A program made the position numbers and the translations under genes. Of a DNA stretch of 64,000 nucleotides, positions 11,933 through 23,141 are shown piece after piece. Position 1 is the first letter of the stretch. Every line of letters starts with the position of its first letter. This DNA comes from Paramarasmius palmivorus (lineage: Eukaryota; Basidiomycota; Agaricomycetes; Agaricales; Marasmiaceae): NCBI GenBank assembly GCA_037176845.1, contig JAYKXP010000066.1:186001-250000 (forward strand), read 5' to 3'. The notes below the pieces were generated by a model. That model was not told where the DNA came from. It did no database searches and saw only the letters and a list, made by a program, of their open reading frames with translations.

Positions 11933-13453
11933 TCACATAACAAGGCAACCTCCACCGTGATTCCGATTATCCTCGTAACGTCGACGTGCTTCGTCTAATT
12001 GTCGTCGTAACTGGTCGCAATCATCTCGCACGGCCTTTTCCTCCTCGCGCAGCCTTTGCTGAAGAGAGTCAAGCTGTTGACGTCGGTCCCCGCTTGTGCG
12101 GTAGCGTCTCTTTTGACTTCCTCTAACTTGTTTTGGAGCAGGTCCTGTTCCGCAGTAAACTGACAGGCGAGTCTCTGGTTCCCAGCGAAAACGGTGTCCA
12201 TCTCGGCCTGAATCTGCTTTCTTTGTTCCTCTAGTTTCTCCTGACTTGCCTCATCTTGGCTTCTGAGAGCATCTATAGGCAAGGGTCTGACACTGATGAA
12301 CGCCTGAGCAAACAGCACCTTACCTTCCATGGTCTTTCGCAGCCCTTTTACCGCTTTCCTGTGCTTCACTATCTCTGTGTTTATCTTGCTGTCAAGCTCT
12401 TCTGCCGACGCAGTCTGTGATAGATCCCTTCCTTCTTCGACCATCTCGAGCTGAATCCGCAGCGGAATAGGTTTCTTCTCCACCAATCGACGAAGAATCT
12501 CACGCGCCATTTCCGGAGTATCATCGTGGCGCACGATCTGCGCACCTTTATCGAGTGCCGATTTGAAGAAAGCCTCGTTGTTCATCAACTCCACTTCACG
12601 CGCTTCCGCCACGTCCTGTGCAACTGATCCCCACATGTTCGTGACAATCACCACGTTTTTGAGCGTGTCTTCTCCACACAACTCTCGGAAAACTCTGAAG
12701 TTTCGCCTCGATATGCCTCCCATGCGAATGTCTGAAATGCGGTGAAAGTACAGGACTCCAGCCAGTTTCTTGCCATGTTCATACCTGGTGACGTTGGATC
12801 GTGGGTATCGATTAGAGATAGAAAGTGACACAAACACTTACTGCTTTGCGAGGAAGTCTGTGATCGTTTCTAGAATATCCATATCGCTTCTACTTGTATC
12901 GTCAAATCCAGGTGTGTCGATAAGGGTTACTTGATAGCCGTCCACGCTAAATGTCGGCGACAGTGCAATGTTGCTCGTGCATGATTCAAGTTTCATGCCA
13001 ACCTTGAGGCTCCCGCCACTAGCCTTGTTGATGAACTAAATGATGGGTCGATTCGAACTTTGTCATGCTGAAAAGATAGGTCGTGCACAAACCGTTGTTT
13101 TCCCGCTACCAGTAGCACCCATAACACTGTATTCAAATCAAATAAGTGATGAGAGAATGAGATTTACTATAAAACTCACGCTATTGCCACTTGTCGATCG
13201 TCCTTTAGTATTCGCTGATTGATGATAGGACAGTTTCAATGTCAGGAAAACGTGTATTGTTGGATTTCTTACCTCCGACATCCCTCTAGCTCTGTACTTA
13301 GCCGAACTAGTTTCAAAACGAGGTATCAGTATCAGTTCATGAAATATCAGCACAATCGACTAACTTGACGACAACAGTCTTGCGGTCGGGTATGTTCTTG
13401 AGAGAGACAGTTCTCCGACCCTTAGAGACGATCTTAGGGTTTATATGCGACAT
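11933..13453 (-). CDS. AIG1-like P-loop GTPase, longer N-terminus, frame break before a CaaX end (array copy 6)
   Basis: First transcribed copy of the array and sister of the decayed copy 2. It starts MSHINPKIVSKGRRTV at 13453; two more small exons give YRARGMSE and RILKDDRQVAIA. Then come the P-loop GATGSGKTT (about 13095-13130), INKASGGSL, DTPGFDDTSRSDMD, YFHRISDIRMGGISRRN, TNMWGSVAQDVAE and RHDDTPEMAREI, then a coiled coil. At a run of four C (+ strand 12088-12091) the expected frame is lost by one base. As written, the protein ends in an unrelated tail at 11995. With the shifted frame the coil continues and ends NHGGGCLVM, a CaaX box, with a stop at 11933. The homopolymer position suggests a sequencing error or a very recent mutation. 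Confidence 0.72.
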
Positions 13454-13810
13454 GAAAGGTTCGAGTTTAACTTGAAGGAGACACGTGGAATTAGCCTGAA
13501 GCTTGAAGGATAATGCCTCGTGGTTTGTACATCACAAGCTTAGTCGTTACTACGAAGTCGTGTGTTAGCACTATTCGAGGCGGATCCAGAAAATTGACTT
13601 ACCACGGCAAATATGGATGCGAAAAACCCATCGGGGCACTCGGGAGATGTGGAAATGGATATGCAGAAGTGAAAGGAGTGTGGAATTTCACATTGCTAGC
13701 GATACAAAGAGGTGTACAGTAATGTCCAGCAGAAGTAAAGAGAGACAGAAGGCCAGATATGATAGTAGCAGGAGAAAAACTTGACGATGGACATAGTACA
13801 AGACAAAACC
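13454..13810. other. Spacer upstream of the GTPase array
   Basis: About 360 bp between the start of array copy 6 and the 3' end of the next minus-strand gene. No coding pattern or clear repeat seen. Confidence 0.4.
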
Positions 13811-14709
13811 CTAGTAAACTTCTGGGTAGGGATAGTACTCTTGGGGGATTTGCTGTCTCGGAGCTGGCCTGGCGAACCTAGCGGAGCGAGAAGAAGGAGC
13901 GAGCGATGGTGTACTGGGTTTCGTCCTCAGGCCTTCACCGCCCGAGACGCATCTTTGTCTTGAAGACGCCATAGTTGACTGGTAATACTGAGGAGGCATA
14001 GGAAAGTCAGAGAGCGAGACTTTCCTCTTCGGAACTCTGTCTTCACGATGACCTGGAGCATATCCTCCAACTGGCTCATAGACAGCGTGCTGGGCTTCAT
14101 AAGCCCTACGTCTCCTTTCGTCTTCTCTTTCCTGTCTCCTCGGGTCTGCCTCTGCCCTCCTACGCATAAGTTCTTGCTGAGCCAGGATCGCCTGTCGCCT
14201 CTCTTCTTCCTCTCGATACCTTTTGTAGTCTCTCTCCCTGTTCACGCGTTCAGCCTCTTCCTGCCTTAACTTTAGCTGTCGCTTATTCTCAGCATCGAAT
14301 CGGTAGGTCTTCTGCGATAGCGAAACAGCGCTTTCGGCCATTGCAGGAGTGATAAAGTAGGTACCTTTGCGACATCCGATACATGTGTACGTGCCAGACG
14401 CGCATTGAGGTGGATTGGGATAGTCGCATTTTGAACGGGAGCACTTGTTGTGCATATGAGATGGCCAATGTGGAGGATTGGGAGGTGGAGTGGCTTTGCG
14501 AGGAGGTGGCTTCTGTAGAGTCTGGTGTGGCGTCGAACGTTTGCTTGAACGTGAAGATGGTGTAGGACTTGGTGATAGATTGGCAGGTGGCGCTTGGATG
14601 GGTAGAAAGCCGTCATCTTTGTCTTTCCTCTTGACTGTAGAGGTTGAAAAGGAGAGGTTAGTGAGTTGCATGACGGCTGCAATGGATGGTGGGACTCACA
14701 GAGCGGCAT
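13811..14709 (-). CDS. Hypothetical protein with Cys motif and charged coiled region
   Basis: I do not recognise this gene. The model joins a tiny first exon, ATGCCGCTCT at 14709-14700, across a GT-AG intron to an exon from 14634 to 13811. The product starts MPLFKRKDKDDGFLPIQ and has about 277 residues. The N-terminal third is Pro/Ser-rich. A cysteine cluster follows (CSRSKCDYP, then QCASGTYTCIGC) that could bind zinc. The middle is a long Arg/Glu-rich helix (EEAERVNRERDYKRYREEEE) typical of single-helix or coiled-coil segments. The C-terminal part is Ser/Pro/Arg-rich and ends EYYPYPEVY. The in-frame junction and long open frame support a real gene; function is unknown. An internal start at 14671 would lie inside the proposed intron. 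Confidence 0.6.
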
Positions 14710-15621
14710 GGCTGAGTTGAAATAGAAAAAACAAGGAACGCGGGTACGAGTCTGAAAGGAATGAAAGGGACGATTGGACACTCCGGGTGTTCTGCAGGAT
14801 GAATATGAGAACGCCAGCCAGCCCTTTAATACCATCGAAGAGCCCAGACGGCCACAATGGGTCTGAGCAAAGACCAGGAGAACAATGAGCTCGATAGTCC
14901 TAGGTGGCATAAGATGCCACTTCGTACTGACGGGCGCAGCGTGTCGAGGTGGCAATATGGTCTGCATCGGACCTTAGATAGCGTGTCGTAGCCTTGGCTG
15001 CTTGAGCATGACGCTGGCCAAAGGCCCAATCTAGTAGATTCCGCAAAGATTAAGGATGATTCTGGTTCTCATGAAAAGAACGTACCGAAGAGGAGCATCT
15101 CCGTGGCCCATTCTCCTTCATCCCTTTGCGACAACCACTAGTACACGAAGACGACTTTTGAGTCTGTGACAGTCGATGAGCGGCACCATCGAGCTCAAGA
15201 CTGTCTTTCACTGTATTCCGGCATGCCACGAGTTTACGAGCCCAAGCCTCTCGCTTTTAGCAGTCTCAGCATATTAGAGACCCCTTTGTCAGTAAAACGT
15301 GTCATTTGGAATGCAAGAAACGTTCTCACTGACAGTTGGGTGGAAATTGCCCATTTTTCGCGGGGGAAATTCACTGATAGTGGTTTAATCTTGATATCAA
15401 ACATATCTGGAAATACCCGTGAATCCTTGTTTGTTGAAAGGATGGTGACAGTGACACGAATCAGAAGATGATGGTTCGCGGTAAGGTGATGGGCTCATGT
15501 TGCGCGACTTCCCCACAACACTCATCATCTCAGTACGACGGTGAGTTTATTGGCATTTTCTTCAAGTAATTACTGAACATTCTGTTGCAGAATTACACGG
15601 GGATATAGCAGGCCCAAAAAT
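14710..15621. other. Divergent intergenic region
   Basis: About 910 bp between a minus-strand hypothetical gene and RAI1 on the plus strand, so it should contain both promoters. Short frames on either strand show no motif. Nothing else recognised. Confidence 0.4.
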
Positions 15622-17287
15622 ATGTCGAAACGAAGCATTTCGAGCATTTTGAACGACGAACCTGATGCAGGCTCTCCCCAGAGCAAAGTGCCTAGAACGG
15701 ACGCGCAGCCAGAGGTTTCGAGCAGCGCACATCCTTCTTTACCAGCTAAACCCGAAACGTCAGAGCAATCGACGTTTCTAGCCTATCCTGATCTCAGTGG
15801 ACCACCGATAAAATCACCATTATTCCAACTACCTACGCCCTTGACGTCGTTCTCCTATACCCCTGAACACGTACAAGAGTTCACGAATTCGGCGCTGCGT
15901 TATTATACGCCGATACCCCCTTCTCTTCTAGGGAATTCACGCGGTGGACCTAATCGTGGACTGGACCTTAATTATGGATATGAAAGGTGGATCCGGAAGC
16001 CAGAAGATAGAGGCAGGATTGACTCCCTTTTGAGAGCTGTTGATAAGGTTTGTGCGAGGGAACCTGGAGATGAAGAAGGGAAGATTATGAGGTTGAAGGA
16101 CGTTAGTGTCGTTGCGTGGAGAGGCGTTATAACCAGGTGAACGCGTTTTGATTCTTTTGCGATGGCTAATGTTGACTTGATCTCTTCTGGTTGAGGGAGA
16201 ATTATGACAGCACCCTACGAGGAACGAGATGGTTGGGAAATGAATGTTATGGTTGTGGATGGTACGATGTATCTTGAAGAGCATCTTTCTGATGACAAAC
16301 TCAAAGAAAAGTTGGTACCAGTGTTCCAGTACTGATTGTCAGTCTTCCGTATATATACTGACTGACGTTTCGAATTCTCAGGAATAATGTCGAGGAACGA
16401 CATAGACGCGCAATGTATTACGGCTACGCGTTTGAAAGCTATAGTACGTGGGAGACGCCATTCAACGACAATCCGGCGCCAACCAAATGGGGAGGAGACG
16501 TCAATACCAACGTGCAATGGTGTAGTGTCGTGAGGACAAAGGTAAGCCCATCATCTCTCCGAACAAGCCCCATGTGTGTATTGACTGATGATCTTCGTGA
16601 CGACAAGCTGGGAGACATGAGAATGGTGATAGGTGGTGAAGTCGACTGTGTCCGGGGTTTGTCCACGTCAAGATCTTTACTATTTTGGATCTCTTATACC
16701 CATCGTGATCCACAGGGAAATATTCGGGTCGCACGGACAATTTCGTCGAGCTGAAGACATCACTGACGATACGTGGACCCAATGATGAGGCCAAGTTTGA
16801 AAAGTGAGTCGCGTGGCACGGTCATGACCCTTGGATTCTGATGGATGTCGTGTTTACAGGAAATTACTGAAATTCTATTTCCAGTCATTCCTCCTTGGAG
16901 TACCGGTATGGTGATAGCCAGATGATTCGAATTGATTCGGTACTGATGTGTAGCTCTGATTCTGTCTGATAGGAAATCGTCGTCGGATTCCGGACACCCA
17001 AGGGACAATTGACTAGTATTGAAAGTTACAAGACGATAGAGATACCGAGGATGGTACGAGGGAAAGCTGGAGGTTGGGACCCGGCGCGCTGTTTGGATTG
17101 GGGATACCGGTTTCTGAGAAAGCTGACGGAAATATGTCAGCCGGGAGGAGTTTGGCGAGTGCGATTTGTGCCTGGGGATGGAGCTCGGATAACCCAACTC
17201 GGCCGGGACGGTGTCGCGGAGGTGACTAACGGCAAGGACCGGACTGGATTTTTGCCAAGCTTCTACATGGATCGTACTAAACAATAG
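15622..17287 (+). CDS. RAI1: Rai1/DXO family decapping nuclease
   Basis: Nuclear RNA 5'-end quality-control enzyme. Rai1 removes defective caps and partners the Rat1 5'-3' exonuclease. Visible motifs in order: SYTPEHVQEFTNSALRYYTP, DLNYGYERWIRKPEDRGRID, VVAWRGVITR joined across the intron 16137-16199 to IMTAPYEERDGWEMNVMVV, then VIGGEVDCVRGK (the E-x-D metal pair), NFVELKTSLTIRG (the E-x-K catalytic pair) and FQSFLLGVPEIVVGF (conserved Gln). The C-terminal block has GGWDPARCLDWGYRFL. About five introns; the stop is at 17285-17287 after DRTKQ. The N-terminal 80 residues are Ser/Pro-rich and variable, as usual for fungal Rai1. All active-site residues I can place are present. Confidence 0.92.
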
Positions 17288-17605
17288 CTGAAGAGAGACA
17301 ATATAGGATGGAAAACATGGGAATACGAGAGTTTGAGAGTGAAAAGTGTAAGATAGCTACAGGATCTTGCGATAGAGCTGTCAGGAGAGTAAGAACAATT
17401 TTGAGAAACCGGTGGGAATTATGGCAGTCGGCCGGCAAGGGCCGAATACGCGTCGTCGCGTTTGAGGGTGTGATCATTTCCGAGTTTACACTGCTCTTCT
17501 CTCCTGCCCGTCACCGACGACGACAACGACGACGAGCTCCCGTGCTCATCGTCCACAACAGCGACGACACTCTTTCTCTGTTCTCAATAGTCATACTGCG
17601 CGTCC
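17288..17605. other. Short intergenic region with GAC-type simple repeat
   Basis: About 320 bp between RAI1 and the Whi5-like gene, probably the 5' leader of the latter. Around 17511-17535 it contains an imperfect GAC/CGA trinucleotide tract. No separate gene seen. Confidence 0.45.
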
Positions 17606-19752
17606 ATGGCGACGCCTGCTTCAGATGCCACGTCCCCTTCGCCCCCAATGCCCTATATCGCCCACATCCCTGAACCTCGCTCTCCCCTTTCCCCCTCGCT
17701 AACCGCCATGTCTACCGAGTCAAAAGACTCTATCGTCGATAAATTCATGGCTAGGGCTCGTATATCGCAGGCAAGTATCTTTTTCTGCTTCGCTCCAAGC
17801 CCCCTCTGGCTCCAATAGTAGTAACCAGGACGCGTCGTCGTGATGCCACATTTTTTCTTCTCATTTTTATGCTTATCTTTTGCGATCATGGCGAGCATAT
17901 GCTTTTTGCTTTACTTGTTCTCGATTGTCGGTTTCGAAGGCGACTAACATGCTTGCTCCTATTCGTATAATACAGGTTACCCATAGGCTCAGAGCCCAGC
18001 TTTCTCTAGCTTCGTACAAGGCAGCACACAACCTCACACATATTCCTCTGAGAGAGCTTGAGGCTCAGATACCTCTTCCACCACCATCTACGATGCCTTC
18101 CCGCACCAACGCCGCTAAGCGTAAAGCTCCTGCTCCGGGTAGCAATGCCATGCTGCCATTCTCCTCTCATTCCCACCACCATCGGTCCAATGTAATTAAT
18201 GGTCACACCTCGACTTCTCAACCCGTTGCCGGCAGCAGTAGCTCGACCGTCGATCTACCTCATACCCAGACCCTATTCACTTCCTTATTAGCTCCTCCTC
18301 CCCCAACCCAGGCTCGGACCATCTTAAATGCTCACGATCCACCTATTCCTGCGCCTGTTAGGCCTGCCCCCTCACCCAAGAGTGGTACGGAACACAAACC
18401 CTAAGGTTACGAGGAGTATAGCAGAAGGCACCCGCGCCCAAGCTAAGAATCGCGAGTCACCGACGACAGCATCCACAGCGCCTGTCACAGCATCTCCGAA
18501 CAGCAGACGGAAGGGGAAGCGACCTGCTCCTACCGAGAAAGGTGGTCCCGCCAAACGTCGGAAGGAAAACAAACGTTCTAGGGCCGCCGACAATGACGGT
18601 GACCTTGATATGGAAGCAGCTGCAACTCTCACGTCTCTTCTCCTCCATCACCGCCCATCCATCGCGGGTAGCGCGTCTTCACCACGGTCAAGTGTCGACG
18701 GCGGAGCAATGTCCGATGGTGCCGGATCGACTCAATCCCAGGCTCCGTCTTTTTCCTCGGCTTATTCACAGAACACAGCCCGAGGTGTAGCCTCGGCCAT
18801 GTCTTCGACAACATTGGCAGATGACCGCGGCATTGAAAGCAGAAGTCGCACACCTCCATTGCCAGGGTCGAAAACGCCAATTGCAGGTGGTACTCCTCGG
18901 CCACCAACAGACAAGGACAGCGAAGCAGCGGATTTGATGCTATTCCTGGCTACATCACCATCACCGGCTAGGCCGACGAACAAGGACAAGGATTTAAATG
19001 CATATCGGGCACTAACAGGTGGTGGCGTTAAACCGAAAGGGAGAGTATTATTCCCTTCTCATGGTAGTCCAGCTGGTGAATTACCCGTTTTGCAACGTGA
19101 CCGTGGTCATGGTCCGGCGTTGTTATCGCGTAATGAAGGTGGTGGTTCAGGGAGTTTTTATTCCAGTGTCTCGAGTATTGGGAGTGAAATGGGCGTTCAC
19201 TCCCAACATGACAGACCGCCTTCCCGGTCATCATTGCAGGCACAGCAAAGTCAAGGGAACCTGCTACCTCCGGCCACCGTTTCTCTTGCTCCTTCCAGTC
19301 CGTTGAGACGAGAGATGGAACGGAACTCGCCAAGAGCTAGCGGTACCTCGACGGGAGGATCTACTACACCAGGGCCAGATAATTTTAACATCAATGAGTA
19401 TATAAATGCGTCGCCTAATCCTTCTCCCGTTCGTGGTGGTGTTGGACCACCTGTTCATCACATTGGTGGTCCGACTGGAAGTAGCAAAGGGTTGGGCTTG
19501 CGAGCAGATGTCGGGCGCAAACTGTTTGAAGAGGAACAGATGCGGTTGGGACTGGGTACCGGTGGATCTGTTGGCAGCTTTGGCGCCAATATACCGCCCC
19601 AGCATCAATATCAACAGGTTCCGGCAAAAGTCGGAGGTAGACCCAGTGCTGAACATGCTTCTGCTGCGCAGATGCATCTTCAGGGAAGAAGGAATGAATT
19701 GGCGGAACGAGGAAGGAGCCTAGATGCCGGTATTGATTTGGTGCAAACGTGA
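17606..19752 (+). CDS. Whi5/Nrm1-type G1/S transcription repressor
   Basis: Likely regulator that binds SBF/MBF and controls G1/S genes. The key segment is LRAQLSLASYKAAHNL followed by THIPLRELE, matching the GTB motif of Whi5/Nrm1 proteins (basic-Leu-Ala-Tyr-Lys spacing). A second segment, AADLMLFLATSPSPARP, also recurs in fungal Whi5-like proteins as I recall. The rest is Ser/Pro-rich and disordered with a basic patch (GPAKRRKENKRSR) that may be a nuclear localisation signal. Several SP/TP sites could be CDK targets. Exon 1 (17606-17770) joins exon 2 by a GC-AG intron (17771-17975, donor CAG/GCAAGT). A second intron of only 37 nt (18385-18421) is needed to link KS to AEGTRAQAK. The stop follows DLVQT; a GTGAGT overlaps that stop, so a further 3' exon cannot be excluded. 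Confidence 0.68.
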
Positions 19753-21053
19753 GTTGGCTATGGACAGGGACGACGAAGGGAATGTTAGATGGGTGATTGG
19801 AAGTAGTTTTTATCCTGGGTCTTTGACGGGACCAGCTCCCGATGCGATTGGGAATTTCACCTCGCAAGTCGAGGACGAGGTCAACATGATATCTATCTCA
19901 AATATTTCCGTTTCTTCTTTTCTACTCCGTCCGGCCTGGCCCAAAAGGTTTCTTTCCATGGGCAACATACGTTTCCCCGGACGCCAAACGTGCACACTCG
20001 TGGCGATCTCATTTTTTTTCGTCGCCCACGAAACGTGCATCCATACTACGCGAACGGTCGAATATCAGCATCCACCAACAACGACAACCTGCATATATCA
20101 TTCAAGAACTCGCTGTATTACCAGATCTTTCAAAGCACAAACAAGAATTGTAGCTGCACACCCTACAGAACGGAACGAAATCGCGACATTTCTCGCAACT
20201 CATTTCTACGACAATGCGACGATACCTATACTCCGACGATGTGACAACCAGTGACCAGCGTCTCGAACGATTTGGAGATGTTGCTGGCCTCGGTCTGAAA
20301 GACTATATACTGTTCACTCGTCGCGCTAGTCATCTCTTTCTTTTCTCTTCGGTCTTCGTTTCTTCACCTCTATTTAATCTCTCTAAATGATGTACATCGC
20401 TTTGCTTTGTCTTACTTATGAGGACTTAGTATCTACTGTCATCTATTCCAGCCTCTGTATTCTCTCCTTTTCTGTTTATGTTTCAATCGTCTCCTGTTTC
20501 TGTTTCCCCATCGGACTTCATATCTATGACATCTATACGTCGCGAAATGTCTGTTGTGATATCCTGTCTTTCTGCTTCTCTGTCATGTTTTCCTGACTTA
20601 TAATCATAATTTCGGTTGGTGTAACCAAGGATGCTGTTACCTCCTTTCTGTTACTTCGTACTTTGTACCTTGTTTCTACTAGCTTTGTATAATGGATCTA
20701 GTCATGTCGATTTGCTCAACTCCAACGTTTGATGATTCGGGGGATTCAGAGATCGAGTTCTCGAAGTTGAAGTTTGCCTAATCCGGGTAATACCATTCCA
20801 AACTTGGCTAATAACCACTTCCACGCGTACATCCGTGTTCTCTTTCGCGCCGTTTCTCCCTCACGGCCCGCCTCTTGATCATACGTGGTCCAGAAGGACT
20901 TCTTCCGCAATCGGAATCATAGTTCGAAACATTCTTATAAGCTAAGCATGCGATGTCCTCACTCGGTGCACTTTTCGTGTTCGCTTCGTTTTACTTCCTC
21001 AGCTCCTACCTTTGGGGTAGAAAAGCAAAGCTCGACCAGGAAGGTTTTAGAAC
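19753..21053. other. Intergenic region, pyrimidine-rich
   Basis: About 1.3 kb between the Whi5-like gene and the sugar transporter. The part from about 20330 to 20700 is T/C-rich and looks like 3' untranslated sequence and spacer; the part near 20800-21050 should hold the transporter promoter. Short frames at 19724-20254 are without motif. No gene called. Confidence 0.4.
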
Positions 21054-23071
21054 ATGTCAATTAATGGTCAGCTCGCTGAAGCCTGGCATTATCGACGGGC
21101 ATATTGGCTGTCCTTGTCAGCCGCGATGGGTTCAATATTCTTCGGCTGGGACATGTGAGTGGCTTCTCGCTCCCCGTTCGTATATCCTTATTGACTCAAT
21201 TTGCATGGAAGCGGTCTAATTGGCGGCATTCTTGCGCTCTCCTCCTTTCAGACATACTTTGGCATAGACAAGAAGACTGCCAGTGAACGCGCTGACCTTA
21301 ATGGGAATATTGTCGCAGTGTTGCAAGGAGGATGCTTGTGAGTGATCTTGCTATTCAATATCTATCTATAGCTGACTCTCTGTTCATTCTATAGTTTTGG
21401 TGCGCTTGCTATGGGATACTTCTCAAGACGGTTTGGGCGCAAGAAATGTCTCCTTGCTTCGGGCGTCATCTACATAATTGGGAGCACTATTCAGAGTATC
21501 GCCGGTCTTGGAAGCAGTCAAGAAGTTGGGTTGAGTGTTCTATATTTCAGTCGTTTCTTAGGAGGCATCGGCGTTGGGATGGTTTCCGCTCTAGTACCTT
21601 CATATGTGTCCGAGTGTACCCCGAGAGCTATCAGGGGAAGGTGCACATCGATGATCCAACTAGCCAATAACGTCGGAATCATGCTGAGCTGTGAGTACGC
21701 TGTCATTCTTTGGTTATCTTCGCTCATCCTTCTTTTTCCAGTTTGGGTTAATTACAGTGCTTCGAAAGATATGGCTCCCACACAAATGCAATGGCGTATG
21801 CCATTTATCATTCAGTTAGTATGCTATCAGCTTTGTGGAATGGAATGCTTATCAGTTGATCCGACCTTCAGGATGGTGCCGGGAATTTTGTTCATACTGT
21901 TTATGCTTCCTCAGCCCGAATCTCCGCGATGGCTAGTTGAGCACGGGAAACTCGATGCTGCGGCTCGTTCTCTTGCCCATGTTGCCGGTGTTGACCCAGA
22001 CGAGGAGTCGGTTCAAGCCACAATTCGCGAGATCAGGGAGGAGTTCGAGGGGAAGGATCATCTTTCGCTTTGGCAACAATTCCTTGGGATGGGCGAATCA
22101 TGGTCTATTGCTCATCGTTGTTTCATTCCTTCCCTGGTTATGTTTTTCCAGCAATGGACTGGAACGAATGCGATCAATTACTTCAGCCCTGAGATTTTTG
22201 CTGGGCTTGGTGTTGATGGTACCACTGCAGGACTCTTTGCTACTGGTACGTTCTGGAGTAACACAACGCTGAACGTTACACTTAATCTGCTTTCGGTTCA
22301 GGTATCTACGGGGTCGTTAAGGTGTGTAGTACGTTTAGTTGGACGAGCGAGTTATTGACCTGCTCTCAGGTGGTTGCCGTTGGACTTGTCATAGCTTTTG
22401 CAGTCGAAAGCCTCGGGCGCAAAAAGTGTCTGATATATGGAGGCCTTGGCCAAGCGTTAATGATGTTGTGGATAGGTGGATACAGCGGGATTCACCGTTC
22501 AGACAAAATCGTTCCCGCGAGCTACGTCTCTCTCGTTGCCGTCTATCTCTACGCGATCTTTTACTGTGTCGGTAAGCCTCAGCTTCGCGCGTGTTTCTTG
22601 ATGAACCAATAAGCTGACTCGACTCGAGGTTGGGGACCTATTCCGTGGGCTGTTAGCGCCGAAGTAGCGCCGAATCACCTTCGCACCATGGCCCTCTCAG
22701 TGGCCGTCGGCGTCAACTGGCTATTTTCGTTCACTATTTCGAAGATTACGCCTATCATGCTGAACAACATCACCTACGGCACCTTCCTCTTATTTGGAGT
22801 GATGTGTCTGATTATGTCGTTCTGGGCTTACGCCTTTTTCCCCGAGACGAAGGGTGTGGCACTTGAAGACATCAAGTATCTCTTTGGTGATAAGTGGGTC
22901 GTCAGGTCCCTGCAAGATGCGCCCTTGGGTCGTGTCTTCTTGGGTGGAAAGACCGCTGAACCGATAGAGGAATTAAGACGCAAAGACGATGGTTTGGTTC
23001 GGGAAGATTCAAGTGTGAAAAGGCTCGATATGAAGTCTGCTGGTCAGAATGATCATCCAAGCCCTATATAG
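21054..23071 (+). CDS. MFS sugar transporter
   Basis: Twelve-helix sugar porter of the plasma membrane (hexose/quinate-type group). Start at 21054, MSINGQLAEAWHYRRAYWLS, leading into FFGWDIGLIGGILALSSFQ across the first intron. Motifs seen: GRKKCLLASG, RFLGGIGVGMVSALVPSYVS (helix 4 signature), PESPRWLVEHG, QQWTGTNAINYFSPEIF (helix 7), ESLGRKKCLIYGG, PWAVSAEVAPNHLRT (helix 10) and FFPETKGVALEDI. About seven introns. One of them, 21812 to about 21871, has a length divisible by three and no stop, so it would be missed by frame alone; splicing restores IIQMVPGILFI. The C-terminal tail is hydrophilic and ends DHPSPI. Substrate is not predictable. A start further upstream is possible but not needed. 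Confidence 0.88.
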
Positions 23072-23141
23072 ATGGTTATGATAATGCTGTAGACACATTT
23101 ATAGAATTGAATCAGTCGTTTCACTGTTCACATCACTGAGA

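Noticed and set aside
2211..13453. Array as septins or dynamins
   Set aside because: Septin signature blocks and dynamin stalk features are absent; the DTPGFDDT plus YLHRISD/TNMW pattern fits AIG1-like fungal GTPases better.
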